Below are positions 11,177 to 23,124 of a stretch of 64,000 nucleotides of DNA, one piece after another (the first letter of the stretch is position 1; each line of letters begins with the position of its first letter). The translations under genes and the position numbers were made by a program. The DNA lies in the NCBI RefSeq assembly GCF_018446385.1, contig NC_055996.1, forward strand, positions 131,550,532 through 131,614,531, in the 5' to 3' direction. The stretch comes from Zingiber officinale (taxonomy: Eukaryota > Streptophyta > Magnoliopsida > Zingiberales > Zingiberaceae). A model generated the notes under the pieces. That model had not been told where the DNA came from, searched no databases, and saw only the letters and a list, made by a program, of their open reading frames with translations.

Positions 11177-12064
11177 TAGTTTGTCATCCTCATAAAAATT
11201 GCAACGGTATTTTTCTAAATCACTATGGCTAAGTATGTATTATGAAACTCATTTTGGCTGGCAGGCCTGGGCAGCTTGGAATTCGTTCGTGAGCATTAAG
11301 GATCCGTTGGACGTTGTTTACGTACCATAGCTGCAAGCGAAGAACTGTTTAGTTTTGTTGTAATCTTTCAGTACCAATCTATTGCGTCCTTTCATATTCT
11401 AGTAACACAGTGGATGTGCCAAGTATATGGATGTATTTTTATCACATGAAACTGAAGTGTTCAACCGGTCCAGTTTGCAACAGCGCCCAGTCTTTGCAGA
11501 TCATGTTAACATCAAATATATTTATTGTCGTTTCTTTATTATTCATATTCTTTTACTAACTATTAATGTCTCTGTTCTTGTTGCCAACAACCTGTGCATT
11601 ATTATTATTCAATTAAAGAGCAGAAAAGCAAAGTACCTGCAGAAGGAAGCCAACACCACTCCACCCACACAAAAACCCGCAGGTGTAGAGGAAGAATTGA
11701 ATCGAAGGAATGGAATGGAATTTGAACCCTACTCTTGTCTCTCTCCGACTTCTATCCTATCGCTTAGATCCCAGACCAGGCTTTGTCTCCTCCTCTTGTT
11801 CTCTTCTCTCTCCCTTCTCTGCTGCAGAATTGAAGGTTCATTAATGCTGTTTGGTGGAGTCACTGATCGAGGACGATGGAAAAGTATGCATCGCGTAGCA
11901 CAAATATTGCCTCTACGAGGAACCTCACTTATTGCTCCGCTTTGACTCCTTTCTATTCATGCTTTCTTTTCAGTTTTTCCCCTCTTCTTCTCCTTCCTCT
12001 TCTTCTCCCTTTCTTCTTTCCCGGTTCCTCAACAACCTTCCTCTGTTTTACTCAGTAACAGGAA
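11177..12064 (+). other. MAC5 3' UTR and CLE upstream region
   Basis: The first few hundred bases are probable MAC5 3' UTR. From about 11680 the sequence becomes CT-rich and leader-like, leading into the CLE gene. It contains upstream ATGs, including a frame ending at 11945. CTCAGTAACAG just before 12061 could be a 3' splice site of a leader intron. No other gene is supported. Confidence 0.45.
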
Positions 12065-12316
12065 ATGAGGAGGAGGAGATCTGCAGCAGCTTTGGTTCCA
12101 TTCTTAATATTGTTTGTTGTTTCTGGTGTCTTAAGTCGAGGGATTGGAGGACTGAAGCAGAGGCATGCAGTGGACGAAGAGAGACTGAAAACAGAGAAAA
12201 GAGTGGTAATCGATGCTTGTGGAATTCTTCAGGGAGAAAAAAGTGTTAATGGAAGCTTGGGTGTTGAGGAGGAGAAGAGAATGGTGCCTACTGGTCCCAA
12301 TCCATTACATAATTGA
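12065..12316 (+). CDS. CLE: CLE (CLAVATA3/ESR-related) signalling peptide precursor
   Basis: A single-exon 83-aa precursor. Residues about 7-24 form a hydrophobic signal peptide after an Arg-rich start (MRRRR). A variable, charged middle follows, and the last twelve residues (72-83) are RMVPTGPNPLHN, a textbook CLE motif of the RxVPxGPNPLHN type with the prolines that are normally hydroxylated and arabinosylated. The motif ends exactly at the stop codon and is preceded by basic KR, as in many CLE precursors. Such peptides are secreted and read by CLV1/BAM-type receptor kinases to control meristem and vascular cell fate. The sequence falls among A-type (CLV3-like) rather than TDIF peptides; the precise orthologue is not decidable here. 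There is no intron in the coding part. Confidence 0.92.
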   Translation: MRRRRSAAALVPFLILFVVSGVLSRGIGGLKQRHAVDEERLKTEKRVVIDACGILQGEKSVNGSLGVEEEKRMVPTGPNPLHN

Positions 12317-13861
12317 TCAAGGAAGCAACTTTTGATGTAACAGAGGACACGAAGGATGCTGAAATTCTATGTTTGTTTTCTTTTCTTTTTCTCTCTCTCT
12401 TTCTCTGGTTATATTGAAGCTTAATTATCACCCTTTTATTGTCCTTTTCTTTTCTTGCAGTTGTGCATATTCCTTAAGATGATAATTCTGTGTCCCTTTT
12501 CTTCTTTTTATTGAAGTTTAATTAGCACTCGTGCATAATATTAGTGATAATTACCAAAATTTTCAACAATTGAATAACTGATGCTGCTGTTTAATTAGCT
12601 CCTTGTTAGCAGAATAGAAACTAATGATAAGGGCGCCAGCTCTTTTGATGAACTTAAAATTTAATAGTTTAAATTTATCTCTTAAAAAATTAAAAATATA
12701 TATTTATCTTGTTTCTATCGAACCAAACTTTTTTCTTTTGTTTTTGTGTCTTTTAAGAACTCTGAATCAGAAAGTAAAACTTACAAGCAAGAGAAACTTA
12801 AACCTGATCGACCGGGTTTTGATGAGGATACAACATTGAATATACAGATATAATAAATGCTCATGTTGCAGCAAAAAGGCAGCATCATCAATGGCCTAAA
12901 GCTTCCCCTGTTGTTTTTCCAGTACAAATCCATCCCCACCTTTAATTCCTGCGCAGCCTCCTCCACCGCCACCGCCAGTCATCATTCTTTCTTTCCCCTC
13001 GGGGAGCTGTTTATTTCGAAGGAAACAAACATTAAGCATTAAGAAATGAAAGAGATGCAATGAATGAGAGGGGGAAGGAAGGCAGAGGCCTCGGCTTCTG
13101 TGCTGAGAAGTGGAATGGAGATGCGTTTATTAAGATGGGACGTGAAGATAATGAGGGAGGAGGAGATTGTGGAATGATTCCGCCATGATTGTGAGATGGA
13201 GTTTGTGTTATTGCTTAGAGACGAACACTGAGTTTAAAGTAAACAAAATTTCCTTTTATTTATTATTTGTTATCCCTATTAATTTTGATAAGTCTTTTGA
13301 GTTGATGTTAATTTTTGAAAATCTATAATTGTAGTCAATGATATAACGACACGATGCTTTCATAATTTCTCAAACATACCAGAATCTAATTCTTAACATA
13401 CGATAATCAATGATTATCAAATAATATTAGATTGATAGACCGTCTATCCTAAATACTTCTCAATTTATTCTGATATCTCTAGGATTAGGATACCGTAATA
13501 AGATATTCAGATTGTCACTTAGACATCCACAATTTGATCCCTAGTTATGATATATTTGTAAAAAAAATTTCCTTCAAATGGAGGACGCAACCAAAGAATA
13601 CTAGGCTTCTGGGCTGGTCGCCAGTGTACTTCCCGATTTACCCTGATAGTCGGTGGAAAATTTCCGTGAGATCAAACCGATCACCTCAAAAATAATCAAT
13701 GAGGTTAACTATGATTATCATTTTTTTCTCTCAATTTATTCTGATGGTCGATAAAAATTTTTTAAATCAATTACCTTCAAAATTAGTTAACATATACTAT
13801 ATACTGAATACATGTTCCAATTGTAAAATTAGTTGACATATACTAAATACATGTTTATGTA
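12317..13861. other. Intergenic, no supported gene
   Basis: Contains the probable CLE 3' UTR (a CT-rich stretch at about 12375-12460), then AT-rich sequence. The part from about 13580 to 13860 carries phrases that recur with changes (CCGATTTACCCTGATAGTCGG and TCAATTTATTCTGATGGTCG), so it is probably an old repeat. Short open frames on both strands show no recognisable domains. Confidence 0.4.
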
Positions 13862-14650
13862 AGTATTCGGGGTAATTTTGATGTTGTCAACTAAATTTAG
13901 TTAGGTCCTATTGTGTTTGATCCTTATGTCTCAATGTGCAGAAGCTTAGGAACACAAAAAGTAGAGCAGAAGACACAGCTAGAGAGAAAGATGACACGGG
14001 AAAGGAATCGACGGACTCGGTGTATTCAAAGGACGAGATGCTGTGAAAGAATACATCGGCAGACAAGAAGGACGTGCGCAGCGGTCCTAGAGACGAGAAG
14101 CGAGGAGGAAGGCTGCTCAAGGAGAAGGCCGGTGTTGGGTTCGGGTGAGCTCGATTCCGGACAGTCGGAGTATCATCCAAGTGAGCGGAGCAAAAAATGA
14201 TTAACAAAGGAAGTTAACCATTTTCGGATGAACAGTAAGAAGGCGCCTTCAAAGGCTTGGAAGGTGTCTTCCATTAACCGTACGAAGGCGCCTTCAAAGG
14301 CTTAGAAGACATCTTCTATGAACAATACGAAAGCACCTTCAAATACTTGAAGGCGCCTTCAGTGAACAGTACCAGCCTAAAGTAATTATTTGTTGCCGTT
14401 AAGTTATGGATAAAACTTTATCCACTTAAAGGCGACTTGAATCCTTTTGAAAGCGTCTTCCACCCATGGATAGGATTTTCCAAGAGCTATAAAAAGACTC
14501 CTGGAGTTAGGAAATATTCAACAACCTATGTATTAACTTTCCTAGTCATTCTTGAGTTGTCAACGTGTGTAAAAGGTTTCTCCGTCTTCAACAAAAGAGA
14601 TCTTCTAATGTTTTTCAATGCCTTGGATTAACAACCACCTAGGTTGTAAC
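13862..14650 (+). mobile_element. LTR remnant, same family as the solo LTR at 31.1 kb
   Basis: From TTTTGATGTTGTCAACTAAA onward it follows, with many changes, the 5' half and beyond of the LTR at 31074-31960: shared TTAGGTCCTAT, GCTTAGGAA, GACACGGGA and GATTAACAACC phrases in the same order. It stops where the next LTR begins at 14651. Its central part carries repeated GAAGGCGCCTTC palindromes. A fossil, clearly older than its neighbours. Confidence 0.65.
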
Positions 14651-15902
14651 TGTTGGTGTGATTTGCACTAACGGTCTAACTCAAGTTTTGATGAATAACA
14701 AGTAAGTTAAGTTAGATTTTGTTGTGATCTAACCACTTGATTAAGTGTGCAGGAAATCCAGCTAAGTTAACGGGCCGACCGGATAGCTGGTATGAAATCC
14801 AGCTAGGTCAACGGTCGACCGGATAGCTGGTAAGAAATTCAGCTAGGTCGACGGGCCGACTGGATAACTAGTATGAAATCTAACTAGGTCGACCAGATAG
14901 CTGGTACGAAATCCAACTAGGTCAACGGATCGACCGGATAGCTGACACGAAGTCCAGACAGGTGAGAACTCGTCCCGGTTGAAGGGACAGTAGGTGTCGG
15001 TGCAGTTTAGGTTCATTTGAGATCCCTAAACTAAGACTTTAACTAGTTCCTGGTCCTGGAAGGACATGAACTAATTACTATTCTGTATTATTATTAAACT
15101 GTCCTAATACTTGTTTTGCAGGGTATTTTTGGACTAACATTATTTTGCAGGGTAATAAGAAGAAAATTACCTTCTGATGAACAGTGTTTGAAGGCGCCTT
15201 CAAATAGTGAAGGCACATTCGTACTGTTCATAGAAGGTGCCTTCCATAGCTATGAAAGGCGCGTTCCACATAATAAACTTTTGGGTCGCAGCGGATAAGT
15301 GTCGAATTGTTCGGGATGAAACTTGCCTCATTAGAGGCACCTTCCATGGCTATGGAAAGCGCCTTCCATGCCTTTTATAAGACTGTCTCGAGAAGGCATT
15401 GAAAAATAACACACATACGAACTACTACGCGTCCATTTGAGGTTTCAACTGCTCCGGGCTCCTGCTACAAAGCTGTTGTGTCCGATGACTGCTCAAAGGA
15501 CTTCCGATCTTGACTAGCAGGCCGACTCCGACACACGAGCGCCTTCACATAAATTCCTAAAGTGTCGGTAACGAGATTTCTATTTGTACTTAAATTCTGC
15601 AAACGGAAAGTGTAGTTTGTTACACTTCTCCAAACTCTCTCTGTACTCGATTCCCTCTTCCGGAGGTACCGGAAGAGGCTTTTAGTTGATTACCCATCGA
15701 TAGATCTGCGGGACCTGGGTCTTGGAGTAGGAATTGTCGAAGACTCCAAATCAAGTAAAACCGCCTGCGTTTTCTGGTGATTGGATTTTCATTTTTAAGT
15801 TTTCCACTGCGTACTTTTCTTTGATTTCAAAACACACACAAAAAAAGGAGTTTTGAAAACCATGTAATTCACCCCCCCCTCATGTGCGCAATCGATCCAA
15901 CA
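14651..15902 (+). repeat. 5' LTR of the degenerate Copia-type element
   Basis: Starts TGTTGGTGTG and ends GATCCAACA two bases before the primer binding site. It holds repeated GGATAGCTGG/GACCGGATAG phrases at 14770-14950 and GAAGGCGCCTTC-type palindromes at 15190-15370. Confidence 0.75.
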
Positions 15903-15904
15903 AG

Positions 15905-15915
15905 TGGTATCAGAG
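15905..15915 (+). other. Primer binding site (tRNA-iMet)
   Basis: TGGTATCAGAG matches the complement of the 3' end of plant initiator methionine tRNA, the usual primer of Copia elements, two bases after the LTR. Confidence 0.8.
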
Positions 15916-16197
15916 TGGGTACCACTTTGAATTGGTACAACCACTAATCAAGAAAGGGGATGCCTTTCGTTTTTTTCCCTCAAAATTTTTTTTAGAAAAA
16001 TTTATTTTCATTTTTTCACTATTAGTTAGAATCAGTGAAATAACTATTTTGGCAAAATTTAGCATAATAATATTATTATTTTTTTATTATTTTCGAAATG
16101 GATGAAACACCCTTATTTCCTTATCTTCCACATTACTTACCTCAAGACAAAGTCTTAGAAATTACTTTTTATCAATATTTTTTTTGCAAGTATACCA

Positions 16198-16764
16198 ATG
16201 TCTCTTCAAGAAGGACAGAGCATCCATGAACCACCACCATATGAGATATACGAGAAAAATGGATTTCACCTATGGAGGATGCAAATGGAAAGCTTTATCC
16301 TGATGAACGACTTCGATGGTGGCATGGCGCCGAAACGACCTTCTCAAAACTTGGAAGCAAACCAAAAGGTAATAAAATTGATTTCAGATTTAGTACCTAA
16401 CAAAGTTACCTGCAGGATAGGAAAAGTCAAAGATGCTCACGAGTTTTGGACCCGCCTAACCAAGCTTCATGAGGAGTCGTTAAAACTGAAAGGAAAAGAC
16501 AGAAATAAATCCAGGCTCGAGTCAAATCCAACGGAGAAGCCTGCAGTATTAGGGGTCACGCTTGAGGTTAGTAATATTTACCGAAATACCCCTATCAATA
16601 ATGATTTAAATAATTTGCATGATAATCTAGATTTACATACCGAGTTAGATATAAAAAATTCTAAAACAAGTTTAGATTTTGATCAAGTCAATCAAAACCT
16701 TGATCAAATCAACATCAATCTTGATTTGATCAAACAAAACATTGAACAAGTCAATTTAAATTAA
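16198..16764 (+). pseudogene. Copia gag remnant
   Basis: A Copia-type gag N-terminal region: the YEIYEKNGFHLWRMQMESFI block and the KVIKLISDLVPNKV...HEFWTRLTKLHEE block, as in DUF4219/UBN2-type gag proteins. Beyond this the frame turns into low-complexity Asn/Asp/Ile/Leu sequence. Part of a fossil element. Confidence 0.65.
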
Positions 16765-17270
16765 TTAATTAATTTTAAAAATTCAAATAATTCTAAAATT
16801 AATATAAATATAACTTTAAATAATTATAAAATTTTAAATAAACCAAACATAACGAAACAAGATAAATCTCAATTAACTGATTTAAACATTATCCTTAATA
16901 ATTTAATTTATGATAATATTTTAAGCAATTCAAACTTTAGCATAAACATAAAACCTATAAATGAAGGAGTCAATATAGATCTAGATAAGATTAACATATT
17001 TTTTGATAAAGTATTTTGTAATCTAGATCCAAAAATTTCTACCCAAAATAATAATTTAAATATTAAAGATAAGATGTTAAACAAAGATAATTCAATCAAT
17101 TCAAAATTAAAAATTAAGAAAAAATTAAAAACTAAGATAAAATCTCAAACACAACCAAGTTAATTAGATTGAGATTAAAAATCAATAAAAATTTAAATAA
17201 TTCTTTAAACAAAGATAACTTAATCAATTTAAAAAATAAAAAATAAAAAATCAACAAAGCATTATATCTT

Positions 17271-17520
17271 AAAGATAATATTTTCCTACCTGGGGTTTAC
17301 CCCGCCATGCGCCTATGGCCTGTGTACCTGCATGAACCTCCCTCCATATCCGTGGGGCCGGCACTAGGGGGGCCGCTAAGGTAGCGGATCTACCTTTAAA
17401 GATAATATTTTCCCCGCCATGCGCCTATGGCCTGTGTACCTGCATGAACCTCCCTCCATATCCGTGGGGCCGGCACTAGGGGCGCTAAGATAGCGGATCT
17501 ACCTTTAAAGATAATATTTT
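17271..17520. repeat. SINE-like GC-rich cassette, two tandem copies
   Basis: A roughly 95-110-bp GC-rich cassette (containing CCGCCATGCGCCTATGGCC and GTGGGGCCGGCACTAGG) occurs twice. The 14-mer AAAGATAATATTTT sits before the first copy, between the copies and after the second (about 17271, 17398, 17507). The 14-mer looks like a target-site duplication of a SINE-type insertion that was then duplicated in tandem. The second copy lacks about 16 bp at its start. It is sharply different in base content from the AT-rich host element. The family is not identified. Confidence 0.65.
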
Positions 17521-18179
17521 ATAGAAAGATAATTTAACAAGCCTAATTAATTCAAAATTAAAAACTTTAACTTACATTACAATTAATTAAACCTTAACTA
17601 AAATTTTGATTAATCTTAATTAAACAAAAGAAAATTAAATAGTTTAAGGGGAGATATCAAACTAGTTGGCACATCCAAAATAATAATTTATCCGGCAAAG
17701 TAATCAGGACTACTTTAAAAAGGAACAAAAGTTTAACTTGACCAACGGTACTGGTGAAGTTTTGGATGATAGTAAATTAGGAAAACTCTGTTTATGCATG
17801 TCTAGAAAGATATGATTTCGACCTGATGCATTTGGTTTAGTGGAACTAACTGAAGCTACCCCTTACGGATCCTAACTAGTTAGACCAAGGTTTTGTACTA
17901 AGCTCAATGGATAGGACTATTTTCCAAATCTCGAAGATATGGTTACTCTAATGATGTCCAAGTGACACACCACAGCCCTGAAGTTTATCCAAAGAATGTC
18001 TATTTGTTGAGTCAAAAGTTAAAATTAAATCTAACACAAATTAAACCCAACCCTGAAATTGAACTTAATTCATTTCACAAAATCATACGATTCCCTGATT
18101 GAAAATATAGATCGAGTTAAATAACTAAGGCAAAATATTAATATTAAAATTAAAATTAAATTAAATTAAATTAAAACAA

Positions 18180-19650
18180 TTTAATTAAATTAAAATAAAT
18201 TAAAGACTTTGGTTTAAAAAATCGTTTTAAAATTCTTTAAAAAAAATTTAAAAATTATTTAAAATTAATTTTAAAATAATTTTAACATTCTTAAAAAATA
18301 ATTTTAAAAACATTTTAAAATTCTTTAAAAATTATTTTAAAATCATTTTAAAATTATTTTAAAAATTATTTAAAAATCATTTTAAAATTATTTTAAAAAT
18401 TATTTAAAAAGTATTTAAAAATCATTTCAAAAATCATTTTAAAATTATTTCAAAAATCATTTGAAAATTATTTTAAAATGATTTAAAAAAACATTTTCAA
18501 AAATATTTTAAAACCATTTAAAAATTTATTTTAAAAATTACTTTATAATCATTTTAAAAAATATTTTAAATCATTTAAAAAATTCTTTAAAAATAATTTT
18601 AAAATTATTTATAAATAATTTTAAATATTATATAAAAAATAATTTTCAAAATTATTTAAAATAATTTTAAAATTTATTTTGAAATGATTTAAAAATTAAT
18701 TTAAAAAATATTTTAAAAAGTATATAAAAATCATTTTTAAATTATTTATAAATTATTTAAAAATCATTTTAAAAAATATTTAAAAATCATTTAAAAAATT
18801 ATTTTAAAATCATTTAAACTCATTTTAAAAATTATTTTAAAAAATATTTAAAAAAATATTTTAAAATCATTTAAAAAATTATTTAAAAATCATTTTAAAA
18901 TTATTTTAAATTTTTTTAAAAAATTTATATTAAAAATTATTTTTAAATCATTTTTAAATTATTTTTAAATCATTTTTAAAATTTTTAAATTTTTTTAAAA
19001 AATTATTTAAAAGTCAATTTAAAAATTATTTAACAATCATTTACAAATTATTTTAAAATCATTTTAAAATCATTTTAAAAATATTTAAAATCATTTTAAA
19101 AATTATTTAAAAATAATTTTAAAATTATTTATAAGTAATTTAAAAAATTATATAAAAATTAATTTTAAAAATTATTTAAAATCATTTTAAAATTTATTTT
19201 AAAATGATTTAAAAATCAATTTAAAAAATATTTTTAAAAGTATATAAAAATCATTTTAAAAATTATTTTAAAATCATTTAAAACTCATTTTAAAAATCAT
19301 TTTAAAATCATTTTAAAAAATATTTTAAAATCATTTAAAAACTTATTTAAAATTATTTTAAAAATTATTTTTAAATATTTTTTAAATTATTTTAAAACAT
19401 TTTAAAAATTATTTTTAAATTATTTTAAAAAAATTTTAAAAAATTATTTAAAAGTCAATTTAAAAATTATTTAACAATCATTTATAAATTATTTTAAATT
19501 ATTTTAAAAGCATTTTAAAATTATTTAAAAATCATTTTTAAAATTATTAAAAAATTACTTTAACATCATTTTAAAAATTACTTAAAAATTATTTTAAAAT
19601 CATTTTAAAAAATTATTTTAAAATCATTTTATAAAAAAACCTTTGACGCA
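18180..19650. repeat. AT-rich array with about 11-bp periodicity
   Basis: About 1.45 kb composed almost entirely of TTTTAAAATTA/TTTTAAAATCA-type units of 11-12 bp with frequent slips, flanked by less regular AT-rich sequence on both sides. It lies inside the fossil Copia element. No open frame or binding motif is apparent. Confidence 0.7.
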
Positions 19651-21250
19651 TAATTTAAAACTTTAGCCTTATTTAACAAACAATTAAATCAATTAAAATT
19701 TAATTAACTTAAACTTTAAAAAGAATTAAATAATTAATTAAAATTTAATTGAATTAAAAACTCAAAATATTAATTTAAACTTAACTTTACTTTAATTAAA
19801 ACATTAACTTTACTCTAATTCACTTTAAATTTGATTTTACATTAAAAAGTTAATTAAAACTTAACCTTAATTTAACTTAATTAACTTTAGTTTAAACGTT
19901 AATCAAAATCTTAACTTTACTTTAATTAAATCATAATTTATTAAAGTTGGACTCAAGTTGTCTTAACTTTACTTAACTCTATTTAATAACTGTAATAAAT
20001 TTAACTCAAACTTACAACTTGGTTAAACCTAACTCAAATTTAATCAATAATTTGTTTAAGTTAAACTTAATTAACACTTAAAATTAAAACTAATACTTTC
20101 ACTAGTCAATTAACTCAATCAATTAATACGAAATTTAAATTATTTTAATCAAATAAGTATTGAGTTAGTAACAAATTAATTATTATTGAGTTAGTAATAA
20201 ATTTCTTAACTTAATCTAAGAATAATTGATTAATAATGAAACATATCTTAATATATCCCTTAGATACTTAGGTAAAAATTCTTGTACTTAACAAAGATAA
20301 TTAGGAGGTGTTAGCTTAAGGGGGAGGAAGGATTGAAAATTCTTCCAAATAGTTTAAAAGCAAACAAGCAATTTTGAAAAATCTTTAGTCCTCTCATAAA
20401 TAATTTGAAAATACTCCTTGAAACCATTATTAAACTATTAGTTTGAATCTAACCCTAAGAGGCTAAGATATTTAAGGACCAATTTTAAATGAATATTAGT
20501 TTTGACGTAATCTCAAATTTAGGGGAGGTAGTATTTTGAGTAAGTTAAACAAACTAAAACCTTAGTAACTTTAGTATCAAATTAAGGGGGAGTATCAATT
20601 TAAGAGGGACAACTGTTTGAAAAACTCATGTTTAATACTAAAAATATATTTTACTTTAAAAATCACTTTAGAAAAGCTATTTGAAAAATACTTATTAAAA
20701 CGTAGTTTTATTCAAATGCTATTTTAAAAATCATGTTTTTCAAAGTTTGTGAAAAATACTAGCAAAGTGCTTTGAAAAATATTAGTAAAAATCTTTATAA
20801 AAAGTATCTTGAAAACCATCTTCACTTTGCTTGAAAATTCTATTATACTTTTCAAATATCTATTTTGAAATAATCTCATGTTCAGAGGAGGATTAATAAG
20901 TCAATAAAGTTTGACAATATTCTTTTTATTTTTTCAAAAATCTATTTTTGAAGAAGATTATCATATGTTTTGAAAATTTATTTTGAAAATTGTTTCAATT
21001 TTTCCAAACTACTTTAAAACAATTTTAATTGTTGCGACACTTAGTATTTTAACTTTGACTCTTGATTTTTTTTAAAATGATTTCATTATTGCAAAACCTA
21101 GCATTTTCAAACCAATTTTTAAAGTTTCAAGGTTTTTGAAAAGTTAGTAGTTTTTGAATATTATCTCAATTTTTTTGAAAATTACTTTAAAAATGTCTTT
21201 GAAAAGTTGTGAACATTGAGTAAAACAGTATCTTTATCAAAGAAAGTTAT

Positions 21251-21734
21251 TTCAGGTTGTCTTATTTTTCCTGTGTTCTAAGTAAATAGTTGTTATTGGT
21301 ATATAGAACAATTCTAGTTCTTGGAAGATGGCTTTGATCATAATCTATTATTTTCATTGTACTTTTATGTAGGCATACTTCATATGGTCTTGACGTAGCT
21401 AAAGATTCGATTGGGAGGGTGATCTCTTTTCTTCGACAAAGGAAAGCACTAAAGGGAAGAAAGGCGGAACCCATCTCTACCCCCACATCAATGACATTGT
21501 ACTAAATAACGCATAAGTTTCAGAATTTTTCAATTCACGTACCTAAATTTCATAATACCCTAATCACATATTTATAAAATGACCCTCCTCTCCCCTCTTT
21601 CTTTCACTAAATAATCATGAAATTTCTATATTTTTACTTTACCCCTTGAGAAATTTATTATTCTCAATTGACATTATAAAATTCAAATTTACATGAAGTA
21701 GATTTTTAGGAGTAAAGAATTATTTTAGTCCATC
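21251..21734. other. Intergenic, no supported gene
   Basis: AT-rich sequence between the fossil element and a tandem duplication. A minus-strand open frame near 21262-21486 has no recognisable domain and is not called. Confidence 0.35.
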
Positions 21735-22340
21735 AACTAGTTTCGAACATCTACATCATTCAAAAATTTAAAAGTTTGATTTTTTTTTTAATGAGGGAAG
21801 TCTTAAGAATTCATTGGCGGTGTTGATTAATGAGTATCATTATTATATACTTTATAATAAGTTTATGATAAATTTTATCAAATATTTTCAAGTTTAAAAA
21901 TTCAATTCACACAATTTATGTTATCGAATTTAAATCAGATGCCATTGATACATTAAAAATGTTTTTATTAGTATATTGATTTTAATTTAAAATGATTTGG
22001 AGTTCTCTAAGTCTATAAGTCAGTGTCATCTTCAATTTCGGATGAAACTGGTTGATAAATTTACAACATTCAAAAATTTAAAAAAATATATTATTTTTTT
22101 AAATCAAGGGAGTTCTAGGAATTCACTAATAGTGTTGGTCAGTGAGTAATATTATTCTAGACCTTATAATAAGTTTATGATAAATTTTATTATTAAAATT
22201 TTAAAAACTCATTACTCTTAATTGTGATCAAATTCGAATTCGATGGCATAAATAAATTAAAGAGACTTCCATATGTAAGTTAATTTTAATTTAAAATTAT
22301 TTGAAATTCAGTTTCAGATATATTTAAATTTGACAATGTA
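21735..22340. repeat. Diverged tandem duplication, about 312-bp period
   Basis: CATTCAAAAATTTAAAA occurs at 21757 and 22067, and TTATAATAAGTTTATGATAAA at about 21852 and 22164, in the same order and with similar sequence between them. Two copies of an AT-rich unit, strongly diverged. Confidence 0.6.
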
Positions 22341-23124
22341 AATTAAGAATAATAAAATTTTAAATTGATAAAATAAAAAAAAAATCTTCATTATTTCATG
22401 AAAAACACAGGAGACAGAAGAGAGAGATTTCTAAAATATATTTGAATGTTATGAAACTTAAGTAAAAAAAAATTAAAATATGCATGCACGATTTAGTAGT
22501 ATATCATTAAAAAAATGGTAATTAGGAGAGTGTTTTAACTTTCATCCCAAAAATATATAAATGCGTGGCAGTTAAATGGTTTAACTATTTGAAGGCAAAT
22601 AGGCAATAGAGAGAGTCACTTGTATAATAGATAAGCTTCATCAATTCCCACCTATAAATAAAATGATCCATCCTTTAAATGGTACTTTGTGACTAGAAGT
22701 AGAATCATCAATTTGAGTTAAGCTTGTCAGATTGATTCGTCTCGTCGAAGAATTTAAGTAGATTGAGTTAAAATTTTATCAATCTAAGTCCGCCGTAATA
22801 TTTTTTAATTTTTTAAAAAAAATTTTATGGGCCCGCGAATTGGCCCGTAAAATTCGTAACCCGCCTTAAAATGGTTGAGTTGAAAATTTCCCAATCTATC
22901 AAGTTGACGGAGTGATCCGTCCCACCCCGTCAAATAATTAGCCTTTCACAAATCGACCCATCCCATCATAAATTGACCCGTCTGACAGCCCAATCCAGAA
23001 GATCCGGCCTATTGTGAAACTTGCTCGTCACATTCACACAATCGGGTTCTTGAACCGAACCAAACCGCGATGTATGTTTTTAGTAGATGATCCGAAACCT
23101 TGCTCCTACCGGTTCGCATTCGTC
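22341..23124. other. Upstream region of the PPR gene
   Basis: AT-rich to about 22800, then a segment with GGGCCCGCGAATTGGCCCG and repeated GACCCGTC/GACCCATCC-type phrases (22830-23000) that looks repeat-derived. The PPR leader follows. No separate gene is supported. Confidence 0.4.

Larger units (their letters stand above)
14651..21250 (+). mobile_element. Degenerate Copia-type LTR retrotransposon, one LTR recognised
   Basis: Begins with a 1252-bp LTR (14651-15902, TGTTGG...CCAACA). A tRNA-iMet primer binding site and a gag remnant follow, then several kilobases of very AT-rich internal sequence. Short purine tracts (GGGGGAG type) near 20310, 20525 and 20585 resemble polypurine tracts. I found no matching 3' LTR, and the right limit near 21250 is a guess. 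A fossil with many breaks and no recognisable pol. It abuts the older LTR remnant on its left, so it appears to have inserted into it. Confidence 0.55.

Noticed and set aside
11427-11945. A 172-codon plus-strand frame between MAC5 and CLE
   Set aside because: It spans the MAC5 3' flank and the CLE leader, has no domain, and shows no codon pattern; at most its end acts as an upstream frame of CLE.
12870-12900. GGCAGCATCATCAATGG resembles the miR172 star strand
   Set aside because: The matching mature miR172-like arm (a TTGATGATGCTGCAT-type sequence) is not found within a few hundred bases, so no precursor hairpin can be formed.
15116-15298. Short plus-strand frame in the LTR at 14.65-15.9 kb
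   Set aside because: Lies wholly inside the LTR, with no domain; chance frame.
18180-19650. Possible centromeric satellite
   Set aside because: Units are only 11-12 bp and irregular, the block is single and lies inside a retrotransposon remnant near genes.
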